Part shown: one piece after another, positions 16,863-25,555 of the stretch
Layout: the number at the start of each line of letters is the position of its first letter
Position numbering within the stretch: the first letter of the stretch is position 1
NCBI GenBank assembly: GCA_035444285.1
Contig: DAOMOK010000015.1
Location: forward strand, 1-64,000
DNA from: CAADGU01 sp035444285
Lineage (GTDB): Bacteria; Chloroflexota; Anaerolineae; Promineifilales; Promineifilaceae
Reading direction: 5' to 3'
Length of the DNA: 64,000 nucleotides
Position numbers and translations under genes: made by a program
Notes under the pieces: model-generated
The model's database searches: none
Told to the model about the DNA's origin: nothing
The model's input: the letters and a program-made list of their open reading frames with translations, nothing else

Positions 16863-17350
16863 ATCTTCATGTGCTGTACCAGATACACATCCAGCCACTC
16901 ATCAAATTTGTAACCCACTTCTTTCAGCAGGCCCACCGTGCGAAAGCCGATGGATTCTACCATGCGGCGGCTGACTTCGTTGCCGGCATACACGTTGCCC
17001 ATGACGGTATGATACCCGGCATTGTAGGCGGCCTCTAGCAACGCTACCAGCAATGCCTTGCCAATCCCCTGACCGCGATAATCCTGGCGGATGTATTCAG
17101 AGGCGATGACAGTACGGCCGTAAGCCGGCCGATCCGACCACTTGCTTACCGAGGCAAACCCCACCACCTGTCCCTCATCTTCGGCTACCAGGATGGGGTA
17201 GGCGGGCATGTGCTGGTGATACCACGCTTCCCGGTCGGCCACCGTCTTGGGCACGGTGTCAAACGTATTGCGCGTGTACAGAATGGCCTCGTTGTATATC
17301 TCCGTAATGGCCGGGATGTCGTGGGGGGTTGCGGGGCGGATGGTGGTCAT
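16859..17350 (-). CDS. GNAT N-acetyltransferase, phosphinothricin/methionine-sulfone type
   Basis: 163 residues, full length for the Pat/MddA group. It shows IRPATPHDIPAITEIYNEAI at the N-terminus, the acetyl-CoA loop QDYRGQGIGKALL, NVYAGNEVSRRMVESIGF and the group-typical VGYKFDEWLDVYLVQ tail. These enzymes acetylate small amino-acid analogues such as methionine sulfoximine or phosphinothricin. The ATG at 17350 follows a repeat-filled 57-bp gap from the large transporter gene. The last codon and stop overlap a palindrome. Confidence 0.92.
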   Translation of the reverse strand: MTTIRPATPHDIPAITEIYNEAILYTRNTFDTVPKTVADREAWYHQHMPAYPILVAEDEGQVVGFASVSKWSDRPAYGRTVIASEYIRQDYRGQGIGKALLVALLEAAYNAGYHTVMGNVYAGNEVSRRMVESIGFRTVGLLKEVGYKFDEWLDVYLVQHMKM

Positions 17351-17353
17351 TGG

Positions 17354-17402
17354 TACGTAATCCGTAATCCGTTATCCGTTATCCGATTACGGATTACGGT
17401 CA
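17354..17402. repeat. TCCGTAA-word array forming a hairpin
   Basis: The words CCGTAATCC and CCGTTATCC repeat four times in tandem and are mirrored by GGATTACGGATTACGG, so the whole gap can fold. Related words fill the gap at 38108-38180. No gene is seen here. Confidence 0.75.
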
Positions 17403-17407
17403 ACCGG

Positions 17408-20400
17408 CTATTCAAGCTGGTCTAACACCTTATGCAGCGCCCGTGGATGAGATTTGGTCAGGCGGGCCACCTGGTCGGTGGTTTCGCGCAGGCGTTGGCT
17501 GAGGACGTTGATCAATTCTAGTGACAGATCAGGGTGCTGCCGCGCCAGGGCAATCAGCGGTTCGCGGCGCAGGGTGAGGGTGAGGGTGTCTTGCAGGGCT
17601 ACGGCCGTGTCCGTGCGGGCGCTGGCGTCAAACAAATTCATCTCGCCAAAGTAGGAGTATGCCTCAATGGTCGCCAACCGGGCTACTACCCCTTTCCGTG
17701 ATTCCCGTTCAATGCTAACCCGCCCTTGCACCACCACATACAGTTGGCCGCCGGGATCGCCCTCTTTGTAAACCACCCCATCTTCTGTATAAAACGCCTC
17801 TTCGCAGACGGAAGCCAGCACCTTCAGTTGGTCCACCGTCATCTCGCGGAAAAAGAGAACCTCTTTCAGGAAAATGATGCGTTCAATGGTAGATAACATC
17901 GCGCCCTCCTTGTATGGTACGGCCACTTCGGCTACGCTCAGTGCAGGCGTCAACCCCTTCCCGGCCATCCGTTCGTTCGCCCGCTGCACCGCCAGCCGCA
18001 CCTCTTCTTCCGGGGCCAAATTGGCTGCCTGCAACCAGGCCAGCACACGGGTAATAGGTATGCTCTTTGCTACTGTGGGTGGTGGATAATAAACCGTTTC
18101 TAAAGCAGCCGGCGTCGGCGGCGCAGGTGTTGGCTCATCGGCGACCAGATCATCCAACAAGCCGCTGGCGCGGGCGGCGCGTTCCCGCCGCGCCTGGCGG
18201 GCATCCACCGGATTGCTCTCCGCTGGTGGCGTATCCCCCCCCGCAGAAATGGCATCGCCGTCTTCGATGAGCATATCCAGCACATCGGCGCGGCGGCGGC
18301 GGGGGCGGCGTTCAGCGTCACGGCCGTCGGCCACAGGCGGTTCTTCTGGTTTTGGTGGTGTGCTCGCCTGTGGGTTGGCGCCTTGAGGCGCTACCATCGC
18401 CTGCCCGATCTCACCTAAGGCATACACGGCAATCGAACGGGGCCAGGGATCAACCGCCAGGTCGGTTGCCAGCTTTTCCATTGCCTCGGCTGTGCTGGGA
18501 AACTTCATATCCCACAATTCCTGGCTAATTTGCCGAATTTCCGCCAATGAAGCCTGCGGTCTCGCTATGGGCGCGATCATCTCGGCCGTCTGCGCCGATG
18601 TTAATGATTCCAACGCCTCTATCGCATTGGCCTGCACCCGCTCCACGTCACTGGCCAATGATTCCCGAATGACGGCGACCGATTCTGGCCGCTGCACGGC
18701 CGTGAGCAAAAAGAAAATCTCGTCCAGCAACCGGCTGTTTTCATTCTGAAAAACCGTCAGCAGCACGTTCACGGCCGTGTAACTCTTGATAGGAGTTAAT
18801 GCTTCGATATAACCTGCATTTTCGGCAATTTGCAGTAAGTTCGCCTGCACCTGGGCCGTCACCAGCGGGCCATATTCGCGCCGATTGATGCGCCCCAGAA
18901 TAACCGTCGCCATTTTGCGCAGTTGCGGGTTGGGTGAATCCAGCAGGGGATGAACGGTGGGGATTACCTTTTTGCCCAGACCGGTGAGCACGGTCACGGC
19001 CGTAGCCCGCAACTGCGGGCTGTTATCATTCAACGTTTCCGCCAGCAGTGGGTAGAGTCGCTGGTCGCCCAGACGCGCCAGTGTCACCAACGACGCCTCA
19101 CGGGTGCGCTCCACCGGATCATGCAAACGGTCGCTCATCCCCTGTGTCACCTGTTCCGCTACCGGCGCCGGCAGTTTTTGCGTGGAAAGTTGTTCCAAAA
19201 CCAACGCCGCTTCCAGGCGCACCCGGTCAGAACTGTCCGGCAGCATCCTGATCACATTGCCCACATAACCAACATCTTCCGTTTGCCCCAGGGCGCGCAG
19301 CGCCGCCGCCCGTTCCACCGATTCCTCACTGGCTAACATCATTTGCACCTGGCGCAGCGCCTGCTCACGCTGTGCCAGGTCGCCGTAGCGCAGCAGGCCG
19401 GGCAGTGCTTGCAGGCGCACGGCCGTGTCCGAATCATCCAGCATCCGCGCCGCTGCCGCCAGATAATGGGTATCTTGCGCCCCATCCACCCGCTCCAGCC
19501 CGGCCAACGCCGAGCGGCGTACTCGCGCGTCTTCGTCGGCCAAAAATTCGGCGAAGAAATCATGCACCGCCGGTACGGGGGCCGCTACCGCCGCCAGAAT
19601 ATCCAGCACCGCCGCCCGCATATGGGCATCCCGGCTGCGGGCCACATCGGCCAAAACGGGCACCGCCTTGTCGCCACCCACCTCGCTGATCAGCGTGACC
19701 ATAAACAGGGTCATTTCATCACTCTGGCTCTGTTCCAGCCGCTCGCGCAGCCATTCCAGCGCCGCCGGGTCTGTCACCGTCACATCCGCCACCTCCTGTC
19801 CTAACAAAAAGGAGTAATCCTCCTGCTCCAACATCGTCACCAGGGCGCTGGTGTACTGGCGGCTCACCCGCCAGGCCGCCCCCAGATAGACGCCAGCAAC
19901 CACCACCAACAGCACCGGCAGCACCCAGGCAATGCCGGTAATAAAGGGCAATAATAATAACAAACCACCCACCAATGACGCGGTGGGCACGAGCAAGCCA
20001 TTCACAAAGGCGCGCGCCCGCCCTTTCATGCGCAGGGGGACAGCGTTGTAGAGCAGGTTGTCAATGGGATTACGGAAGGTGGTGTTGAGAACGTTGGCGG
20101 AGAGGTAGGCCAGCGAGCCTAAAATGACTATGCCGGGTGTCAACGACAGGAAGATGAAAATAAGCAGCCCACCGGCAATGCTTGCCGTACCCACCGGAAA
20201 AATCAGATTGGCATTGTGCAGCCCCATTTTGTTGATCAGGCGGCTCAGCAAGAAAATTTGCACCGGCAGCAGCAGCAGGTTGGCCCACCCTTCCAGATTG
20301 CCCAGGAAATTGGTGGCGGCGACATGGCTGCCAAAGGCGCTGTCAATGATGCGGCTGCTCTCAAATTTCATCAAGATGAGCAGCAAGGAAACCAGCAGGG

Positions 20401-21151
20401 TGGCCATGGCCAGCCAGCGCAGATAGGGCGAGGCCATGACGTAGCGGTAGCCTTCGCGCAGGCTTTCGCTGAAAGAGATGGTTGTGGTGGTGGGGGATGG
20501 GGGAGTCACGCCTGCACTGAGCGTAGCCGAAGTGGCCGTGTCCCCCTCCCCTCGCAAAATATACGGCGACAACCAGACCAACCCGGCCATCACCAGCAGC
20601 GCCAGTGCCCACAGGGCAATAACCGCTTCGGAAGAACCCAACCAGCGTGTCAAGAAACCAACGCTGAACCCGGCAAAGGCGCCAGCCAGCCGCGCATTAG
20701 AGGCCAACACGGGCACGATGCGTTTGGCGGCGCGGGCATCATAAAAGCCGGTGACATACGTCCACCAATGCAAATTGAGGATGAAGGGGATAACGGTAAA
20801 GAGCGGATAGAGCAGGAATACACCCGCCGCCTGATAATCGGCCACAAGCAGATACCAGCCAATGAGTACGGCCGTGGCGCTGCCCAGGGCGATGATCCAG
20901 AGGAGACGGCCGTGGTTCAGCCGGTCGGCAAAAGGGGAATAGAGTGCCACCAGCACAATAGCCGCCACCCCTTCCACAATAAAGTTAAAACCGAGCCGGT
21001 CTACCCCCACCACCTGCCAGAACAGCGGCTGCACCGTCAGTTTGCCCCAGGTAATGCCCGTTACCGCCAGAAATGCCATCAAAAACAGCAGTAAAACACG
21101 CGGCCACTCTTCACGGCGAATGTTAAAGAGGCGGTTAATGAAGGCGGGCAT
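17408..21151 (-). CDS. fusion protein: MFS/NTT-like transporter, HEAT repeats and cyclic-nucleotide-binding domain
   Basis: 1247 residues. Residues 1-430 hold 10-12 membrane helices of the ATP/ADP-translocase-like (NTT) or related major-facilitator type (WPRVLLLFLMAFLAVTGITW, FRNPIDNLLYNAVPLRMKGR). Residues about 470-920 are HEAT repeats (VPVLADVARSRDAHMRAAVL, VRLEAALVLEQLS). A Pro/Arg-rich low-complexity linker (about 930-1040) follows, and the C-terminus carries a cyclic-nucleotide-binding domain (VYKEGDPGGQLYVVVQGRV, SYFGEMNLFDASARTDTAVA). A cyclic-nucleotide-gated or protein-scaffolded transporter is implied. A 31-bp repeat occurs twice in the gene in opposite orientation. The predicted promoter TATACT lies 7 bp from the ATG and no Shine-Dalgarno sequence is present. 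The transported solute is unknown. Confidence 0.85.
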   Translation of the reverse strand: MPAFINRLFNIRREEWPRVLLLFLMAFLAVTGITWGKLTVQPLFWQVVGVDRLGFNFIVEGVAAIVLVALYSPFADRLNHGRLLWIIALGSATAVLIGWYLLVADYQAAGVFLLYPLFTVIPFILNLHWWTYVTGFYDARAAKRIVPVLASNARLAGAFAGFSVGFLTRWLGSSEAVIALWALALLVMAGLVWLSPYILRGEGDTATSATLSAGVTPPSPTTTTISFSESLREGYRYVMASPYLRWLAMATLLVSLLLILMKFESSRIIDSAFGSHVAATNFLGNLEGWANLLLLPVQIFLLSRLINKMGLHNANLIFPVGTASIAGGLLIFIFLSLTPGIVILGSLAYLSANVLNTTFRNPIDNLLYNAVPLRMKGRARAFVNGLLVPTASLVGGLLLLLPFITGIAWVLPVLLVVVAGVYLGAAWRVSRQYTSALVTMLEQEDYSFLLGQEVADVTVTDPAALEWLRERLEQSQSDEMTLFMVTLISEVGGDKAVPVLADVARSRDAHMRAAVLDILAAVAAPVPAVHDFFAEFLADEDARVRRSALAGLERVDGAQDTHYLAAAARMLDDSDTAVRLQALPGLLRYGDLAQREQALRQVQMMLASEESVERAAALRALGQTEDVGYVGNVIRMLPDSSDRVRLEAALVLEQLSTQKLPAPVAEQVTQGMSDRLHDPVERTREASLVTLARLGDQRLYPLLAETLNDNSPQLRATAVTVLTGLGKKVIPTVHPLLDSPNPQLRKMATVILGRINRREYGPLVTAQVQANLLQIAENAGYIEALTPIKSYTAVNVLLTVFQNENSRLLDEIFFLLTAVQRPESVAVIRESLASDVERVQANAIEALESLTSAQTAEMIAPIARPQASLAEIRQISQELWDMKFPSTAEAMEKLATDLAVDPWPRSIAVYALGEIGQAMVAPQGANPQASTPPKPEEPPVADGRDAERRPRRRRADVLDMLIEDGDAISAGGDTPPAESNPVDARQARRERAARASGLLDDLVADEPTPAPPTPAALETVYYPPPTVAKSIPITRVLAWLQAANLAPEEEVRLAVQRANERMAGKGLTPALSVAEVAVPYKEGAMLSTIERIIFLKEVLFFREMTVDQLKVLASVCEEAFYTEDGVVYKEGDPGGQLYVVVQGRVSIERESRKGVVARLATIEAYSYFGEMNLFDASARTDTAVALQDTLTLTLRREPLIALARQHPDLSLELINVLSQRLRETTDQVARLTKSHPRALHKVLDQLE
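17920..17950. repeat. 31-bp coding repeat, copy 1 (in linker before the cNMP domain)
   Basis: An exact reverse complement of 20508-20538 in the same gene, containing CTTCGGCTACGCTCAGTGC. It encodes LTPALSVAEVA near residue 1067. Sequences of this kind (CTTCGrCTACGCTCAGT) are a widespread bacterial dispersed repeat. Confidence 0.85.
20508..20538. repeat. 31-bp coding repeat, copy 2 (in a cytoplasmic loop of the transporter domain)
   Basis: Inverted copy of 17920-17950. It is read in frame as ATSATLSAGV near residue 205, in a hydrophilic stretch between two membrane-helix blocks, so the insertion has been tolerated. Confidence 0.85.
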
Positions 21152-21158
21152 ACGGCGT

Positions 21159-21187
21159 AGTATACACGAAAGAAATGGAGTAGGTAA
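21159..21187 (-). promoter_or_regulatory. candidate promoter giving a nearly leaderless transcript
   Basis: On the minus strand: -35 TTACCT (21187-21182), 17-bp spacer, -10 TATACT (21164-21159). The ATG of the transporter fusion is only 7 bp beyond the -10, so transcription would start at or next to the start codon. There is no Shine-Dalgarno sequence, which fits leaderless translation. Confidence 0.5.
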
Positions 21188-21205
21188 GGGGTGGGATGAG
21201 GGGGC

Positions 21206-21307
21206 ACGGCCGTATCATATTGCTGAGAGGCGGGTTTTTGCAGCACGGCCGTACCCTCCCTCGACGGCCGTTCTCTTTACGTGAATGTGGTGGTGGGTAC
21301 GGCCGTA
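21206..21307. repeat. cluster of four ACGGCCGT palindromes
   Basis: Four exact octamers lie within about 100 bp (near 21207, 21246, 21263 and 21299) in the 295-bp gap between the transporter fusion and the K+ channel. I see no gene in this gap. It is the densest non-coding cluster of the octamer in the window. Confidence 0.7.
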
Positions 21308-21446
21308 AACCCCCTTGTTACCGCATGGTTTTCCGAGTTTGTGGTAATCATAGCCGGGGGTAGACCTTGCCACTGGCAGACGCGATTTCAATCGCCGAGT
21401 TGTTGACATTCTTCAAATTGCCGCAATCATACCCGCCAAGACAGCA

Positions 21447-23147
21447 TCAAACATCCTCCATAGGCTGATACCGCCGCAGAAAAACATCCTCTGCATTGGC
21501 CGCGCCAATCAGCACCATCTCCATCTGCGAAAACAACAGCGTCTGTGGGTCAGGGTTGATGATCGTGTCGTCGTGATGTTTCAGGGCAATGACCGTACAA
21601 CCTGTTTCCTGCCGTATGGCCGCTTCCGCAATGCTCTTGCCGTGTAACGCTTTGGGTGTTTTCACTTTGAAAATGCCCAACCCCTCGGCAACCACCAGAA
21701 TGTCCCCCCGATCCAGGAAACTCATGATCGCATTTGTGCCCATCGAGGCATAAGACATGACAAAATCGGCCCCGGCGCGGTGCAACGTTTCCACGTTTCT
21801 TTCCAGCGTGGCCCGGCTGATGATCTGAATATCCGGGCGCAGGCGGCGGCAATAAATGGTCAGGTAAATGTTGGTGTTATCATCATTGGTCGTCACCACC
21901 ACCGTATCCGTCTCGCGGATGCCCGCCTTTTCCAGAATGGACAAGTCAGCCGCATCGCCCAACACATATTTCTCTGGGTCGCGGATACGCTCTGGCAATT
22001 TGTCCACGATCCGGTAATCCAGGCCACGTTCCAGCAAAGCCCGCGCTGTGGCCCGCCCCACACGGCCGCCGCCCAAAATGACCACCGGCTTTTCGTGGTT
22101 GCGCCGGTGGTAATACAGCTCGTTATACCGGTTCATTTGCTCTCCCGAACCGGCCAGCACCAGGACCGTATCGGCCGTGATCACCGTATCCGCGTCAGCA
22201 TTCTCATATTGACCGCGCACCCAAACGCCTAATACCGAAATGCCCGCATCCTCGCGCAGGCCGCTGTGATGCAACTGTTTACCCACCAGCGGCGTGTCGC
22301 GCACGGCCGCTTCGGCAATCACCAGGTCTTCAAATTCGCCAATCACATGCGCCAGCGTATCCCCGCCGGAAACCCGGCGCGACAACGCCTGCCCCATCAT
22401 CTCCCCTAACCGGAAAACGTAGTTACAACCGGCCAGATACAAAATGTCTATCGAGGCCGAAGCATTCGCCGTGGCCACAATGCGCACCTCTTCTGATACC
22501 TCACGCACAGTAAAAGCCACATTGGTATTCATCATATCGTTGTTACTGGTGGCTACCAGGGCGGCATGTTCCACGTGGATACGGCGATAAGTCTCCGGGT
22601 TATCCAGGTCGCCCCGCACCACCGCGTACCCCAGGTCATGCAGCCGCAGCGCCTCTTCCAAATCGGCCACCAGCAGCACATAGGGATAATGGAACAGGTC
22701 TAGCTTTTTGATTAGCGCCCTGGTCACGGCGTCAAGCGAGGTGATAATGACATGGTCGTGGACTTTTTCTGGTAGCTGCGTCGGGGCGCGGGCTTCGGAT
22801 TGGGCTTTGACCCAGGGGGCGTAGAAAAATTCGATGAAGGTGAACGGCAGCAGCACCAGCAGCAAAACGATGCCCGTCAGCAGCACGATAATAGAAAACA
22901 GCCGCCCCAGGTCTGAATGAAACGTAATATCGCCGAACCCCAGCGTAGACATGACGGTCAGTGTCCAGTAAAAACCGGTAATCCAGCTAAAACTGCGCCC
23001 CTCCCAGTCCATGATGTAGTGGAACAAAATGCTGTAGAGGGTAATAACGGCCGTCAGGATTATTAGAAAGCGAAACAGGCTGAACAACTGCACCCGGCTG
23101 GGCCGATGGCGTAGGAAATAATACAGTTGGGAGGGCAAAAATTTCAT
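21447..23147 (-). CDS. potassium channel with two RCK (TrkA-N/TrkA-C) units
   Basis: 566 residues. Two membrane helices (about 25-45 and 85-110) flank a pore loop with the selectivity filter TLGFGD. This is followed by two TrkA-N Rossmann domains (HVIITSLDAVTRAL and PVVILGGGRVGRATARALLE, the latter with a full GxGxxG) and TrkA-C domains. The arrangement matches prokaryotic RCK-gated K+ channels, which sense nucleotides or Ca2+. The first RCK lacks the glycine-rich loop, so probably only the second binds NAD(H) or a nucleotide. The frame also allows a TTG start at 23174; the ATG at 23147 is preferred because TATACT lies 11 bp upstream. It is divergent from the MoeA gene. Confidence 0.92.
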   Translation of the reverse strand: MKFLPSQLYYFLRHRPSRVQLFSLFRFLIILTAVITLYSILFHYIMDWEGRSFSWITGFYWTLTVMSTLGFGDITFHSDLGRLFSIIVLLTGIVLLLVLLPFTFIEFFYAPWVKAQSEARAPTQLPEKVHDHVIITSLDAVTRALIKKLDLFHYPYVLLVADLEEALRLHDLGYAVVRGDLDNPETYRRIHVEHAALVATSNNDMMNTNVAFTVREVSEEVRIVATANASASIDILYLAGCNYVFRLGEMMGQALSRRVSGGDTLAHVIGEFEDLVIAEAAVRDTPLVGKQLHHSGLREDAGISVLGVWVRGQYENADADTVITADTVLVLAGSGEQMNRYNELYYHRRNHEKPVVILGGGRVGRATARALLERGLDYRIVDKLPERIRDPEKYVLGDAADLSILEKAGIRETDTVVVTTNDDNTNIYLTIYCRRLRPDIQIISRATLERNVETLHRAGADFVMSYASMGTNAIMSFLDRGDILVVAEGLGIFKVKTPKALHGKSIAEAAIRQETGCTVIALKHHDDTIINPDPQTLLFSQMEMVLIGAANAEDVFLRRYQPMEDV

Positions 23148-23219
23148 ACCACGCAAAAAGTATACCTCTGCCAACTACAAAAGAAAACCTATGAACAGTA
23201 GCCATGCCATCAACATTCC

Positions 23220-23247
23220 TTGCCTCCCTCCTGTATGCTTATACAAT
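23220..23247 (+). promoter_or_regulatory. candidate promoter of the moeA-like gene
   Basis: -35 TTGCCT (23220-23225), 16-bp spacer, -10 TACAAT (23242-23247). The preferred ATG at 23255 is 8 bp after the -10, implying a nearly leaderless transcript. It overlaps the N-terminal extension that the reading frame would allow from 23204, which argues against that longer start. Confidence 0.5.
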
Positions 23248-23254
23248 CAGACAT

Positions 23255-25327
23255 ATGGAACGACAAATTTACCTTGAAGATATTCCGCTGGATGAGGCGT
23301 GGGCCGCCTGGCGAGGGGCGCTGGCAGCGGCTGGATTATGGCAGCCATTGGGTAATGAAGAGGTACCGCTGGCGGAGGCCAACGGCCGTACCACCGCTGC
23401 CGCTATCTGGGCCAGACTCTCCTCCCCGCACTACCACGCCAGCGCCATGGACGGCTTCGCCGTGCGCGCCCAAGACACCCATGCCGCCACCGAAACCAAC
23501 CCCATCCATCTGACACTGGTGGAGGATTTTGACCCGACCGGTGAAAGTGGTATGGCCCCGGCCAAAGCGGTGAACACGGGCCATCCCCTGCCCATCTGGG
23601 CCAACAGCGTGATCATGATCGAACACACGCAGCCCGTCGCCGATGAACACGGCCGTCCGGCCATTGAGATTCGCGCGTCCCTACCACCCTGGCAGCATGT
23701 GCGGGCCATGGGTGAAGATATGGTCGCCACCGAACTGGTGCTGCCCGCCAACCACACCTTGCGTCCGGTGGATTTGGGCGCGTTGGCCGGGTCGGGGCAT
23801 ACGGCCGTACCCGTTTACCGCCGTCCCCGTGTAGCCATCATCCCCACCGGCTCCGAACTCATCTCCCCGGAAGATGCCGCCCACACTGGCATTCACCCCG
23901 GCCAGATCATCGAATACAACAGCCTGGTACTGGCGGCGCAGGTAGAAAATTGGGGCGGCCAAGCCACTCGCTGGCCGATTGTGCCCGATGAATTTGAAGC
24001 CATTCAAACGGCCGTGCGCGCCGCCGCCACCTCCCACGATCTCATCCTGCTCAATGCCGGTTCCTCCGCCGGTTCCGAAGATTACACCGCTCATGTAGTG
24101 CAATCGCTGGGCACATTGCTGGTGCATGGTGTGGCGGTTCGCCCTGGCCACCCCGTCATTTTAGGCACGATCCAATCTGACGAGGTGACAAGGTGGCAAG
24201 GTGACACGGTGTCACTCTCTCACCCCATCACCTTGTCACCCCTTCACCCCCTCACCCCCATCATCGGCGTACCCGGCTACCCAGTCAGCGCCGCCCTCAC
24301 CGGCGAAATTTTTGTGGAACCGCTGCTGGCGCGTTGGCGGGGGCAGCCACCCTACCAGCCACAAACACTGACGGCCGTGCTCACCCGTAAAGTTGTCTCC
24401 CATACCGGTGACGATGACTATGTGCGCGTGGCCGTCGGCAAAGTGGGTGGGCGCACATTGGCCACGCCCATCAGCCGGGGGGCTGGCGTCATCTCCTCAC
24501 TGGTGCGGGCTGATGGCATTGTGCGCATTCCTCGGTTTAGCGAAGGGGCGGATATGGGCACGGCCGTAACCGTCCACCTCTACCGCCCCGCCCACGAGAT
24601 TGAGAACAGCATCCTGGTCATTGGCAGCCACGACCTGACGCTGGATTTGCTGGCCCAATTCCTGGCGGAGCCGCAATTCCTGGCGGAACGTAGTAACCGC
24701 CGGTTGGTCTCCGCCAATGTGGGCAGCCTGGGTGGACTGGTGGCGCTGCGGCGCGGTGAAGCCCATCTGGCCGGTTCCCACCTGCTTGACCCGGAAACGG
24801 GCGAATACAACGTCAGCACTATCCGCCAATACCTGCCTGGCGAACAAATCGTGCTGGTGACGCTAGTGGGGCGAGAACAGGGGTGGATGGTGCCCAAAGG
24901 CAACCCCAAAAGGCTGACCGGCTGGGCTGACGCGGCCAACCCGGATGTACAAATTGTCAACCGGCAGCGCGGGGCGGGTACGCGGGTGCTGCTGGATTAT
25001 GAATTGGGCAAATTGGGGATTACGCCGGAGCAGGTGCGGGGCTACGGCCGTGAAGAGTATACCCATCTGGCGGTCGCTGCCGCCGTTGCCTCCGGCACGG
25101 CTGATACCGGGCTGGGCATTCGCGCCGCCGCCCGCGCTCTGGAACTGGACTTTATGCCCCTGGCGCATGAGCAGTATGACCTGGTAATCCCACAACCACA
25201 CTATGAAAGCGCATTGTTACGGCCGTTGTTAGATTTGTTGCACGATGCGGAATTTCGCACGGCCGTAGCTGCCATGCCCGGTTATGACGTTGGCCCTATG
25301 GGTCACACGCGCCTGCTTACTCCTTAG
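23255..25327 (+). CDS. moeA: molybdopterin molybdenumtransferase MoeA fused to a periplasmic-binding-protein-like domain
   Basis: 690 residues. Residues 1-430 are MoeA: SSPHYHASAMDGFAV, then the MoCF-binding segment PTGSELISP and NAGSSAGSEDY, and GVPGYPVSAALTGEIFVEPLL. MoeA inserts molybdenum into adenylated molybdopterin in the cytoplasm. From about 450 a PBP-like domain follows (LTLDLLAQFLA, NVGSLGGLVALRRGEAHLAG, NRQRGAGTRVLLDYEL). This domain may sense molybdate or a cofactor, but that is inferred. MoeA-PBP fusions are known in several phyla. The loop at about residues 309-335 (SDEVTRWQGDTVSLSHP and beyond) is encoded by a repeat-like insertion. The ATG at 23255 is preferred over 23204 because a promoter lies between them. 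Confidence 0.9.
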   Translation: MERQIYLEDIPLDEAWAAWRGALAAAGLWQPLGNEEVPLAEANGRTTAAAIWARLSSPHYHASAMDGFAVRAQDTHAATETNPIHLTLVEDFDPTGESGMAPAKAVNTGHPLPIWANSVIMIEHTQPVADEHGRPAIEIRASLPPWQHVRAMGEDMVATELVLPANHTLRPVDLGALAGSGHTAVPVYRRPRVAIIPTGSELISPEDAAHTGIHPGQIIEYNSLVLAAQVENWGGQATRWPIVPDEFEAIQTAVRAAATSHDLILLNAGSSAGSEDYTAHVVQSLGTLLVHGVAVRPGHPVILGTIQSDEVTRWQGDTVSLSHPITLSPLHPLTPIIGVPGYPVSAALTGEIFVEPLLARWRGQPPYQPQTLTAVLTRKVVSHTGDDDYVRVAVGKVGGRTLATPISRGAGVISSLVRADGIVRIPRFSEGADMGTAVTVHLYRPAHEIENSILVIGSHDLTLDLLAQFLAEPQFLAERSNRRLVSANVGSLGGLVALRRGEAHLAGSHLLDPETGEYNVSTIRQYLPGEQIVLVTLVGREQGWMVPKGNPKRLTGWADAANPDVQIVNRQRGAGTRVLLDYELGKLGITPEQVRGYGREEYTHLAVAAAVASGTADTGLGIRAAARALELDFMPLAHEQYDLVIPQPHYESALLRPLLDLLHDAEFRTAVAAMPGYDVGPMGHTRLLTP
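24180..24254. repeat. GGTGACAAGG-word array inside the moeA-like gene
   Basis: Words of the type GAGGTGACAAGGTGGCAAGGTG are mirrored by CACCTTGTCACCCCTTCACC downstream, so the segment can fold as a hairpin. It is in frame and lies just before the conserved GVPGYP motif. The same word type fills true intergenic gaps (for example 5475-5505), which suggests that an intergenic repeat has inserted in a loop. Confidence 0.65.
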
Positions 25328-25411
25328 TGCTGTTGGCGCTGGCGGGGGTGTGAAGTTTGGGGGACAACCTGACGGCCGTGCCCCACACCCATTGTGTCAA
25401 CTTCACCGGCG

Positions 25412-25540
25412 TTAACGGCCGTACCCCAACGGGTGAATGGCTTGTAACGCCTTCAGGAAGCTGCCGTCCACTTCCTCCCGCGCTATCAGTCGTTCATACT
25501 GTTCGGCCTGCATGGCATAAATTTGTTTGAAATCGCTCAT
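25412..25540 (-). pseudogene. remnant of a SAM-dependent methyltransferase gene (N-terminal fragment)
   Basis: An ATG at 25540 opens a 42-residue frame, MSDFKQIYAMQAEQYERLIA, continuing through SFLKALQAI and closing at TAA 25412-25414. This pattern (IYA.QAEQYERLI.RE) resembles the N-terminal helix of many class I methyltransferases that lack only the Rossmann core here. The stop arises within the sequence around an ACGGCCGT octamer. It is probably a decayed gene start; a functional microprotein is less likely. Confidence 0.5.
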
Positions 25541-25555
25541 AGGCAGGGGCGGTGT

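Noticed and set aside
20216..21094. 292-residue plus-strand frame opposite the transporter fusion
   Set aside because: Composition is rich in His, Gln and Arg, typical of an antisense shadow; the opposite strand encodes clear membrane helices.
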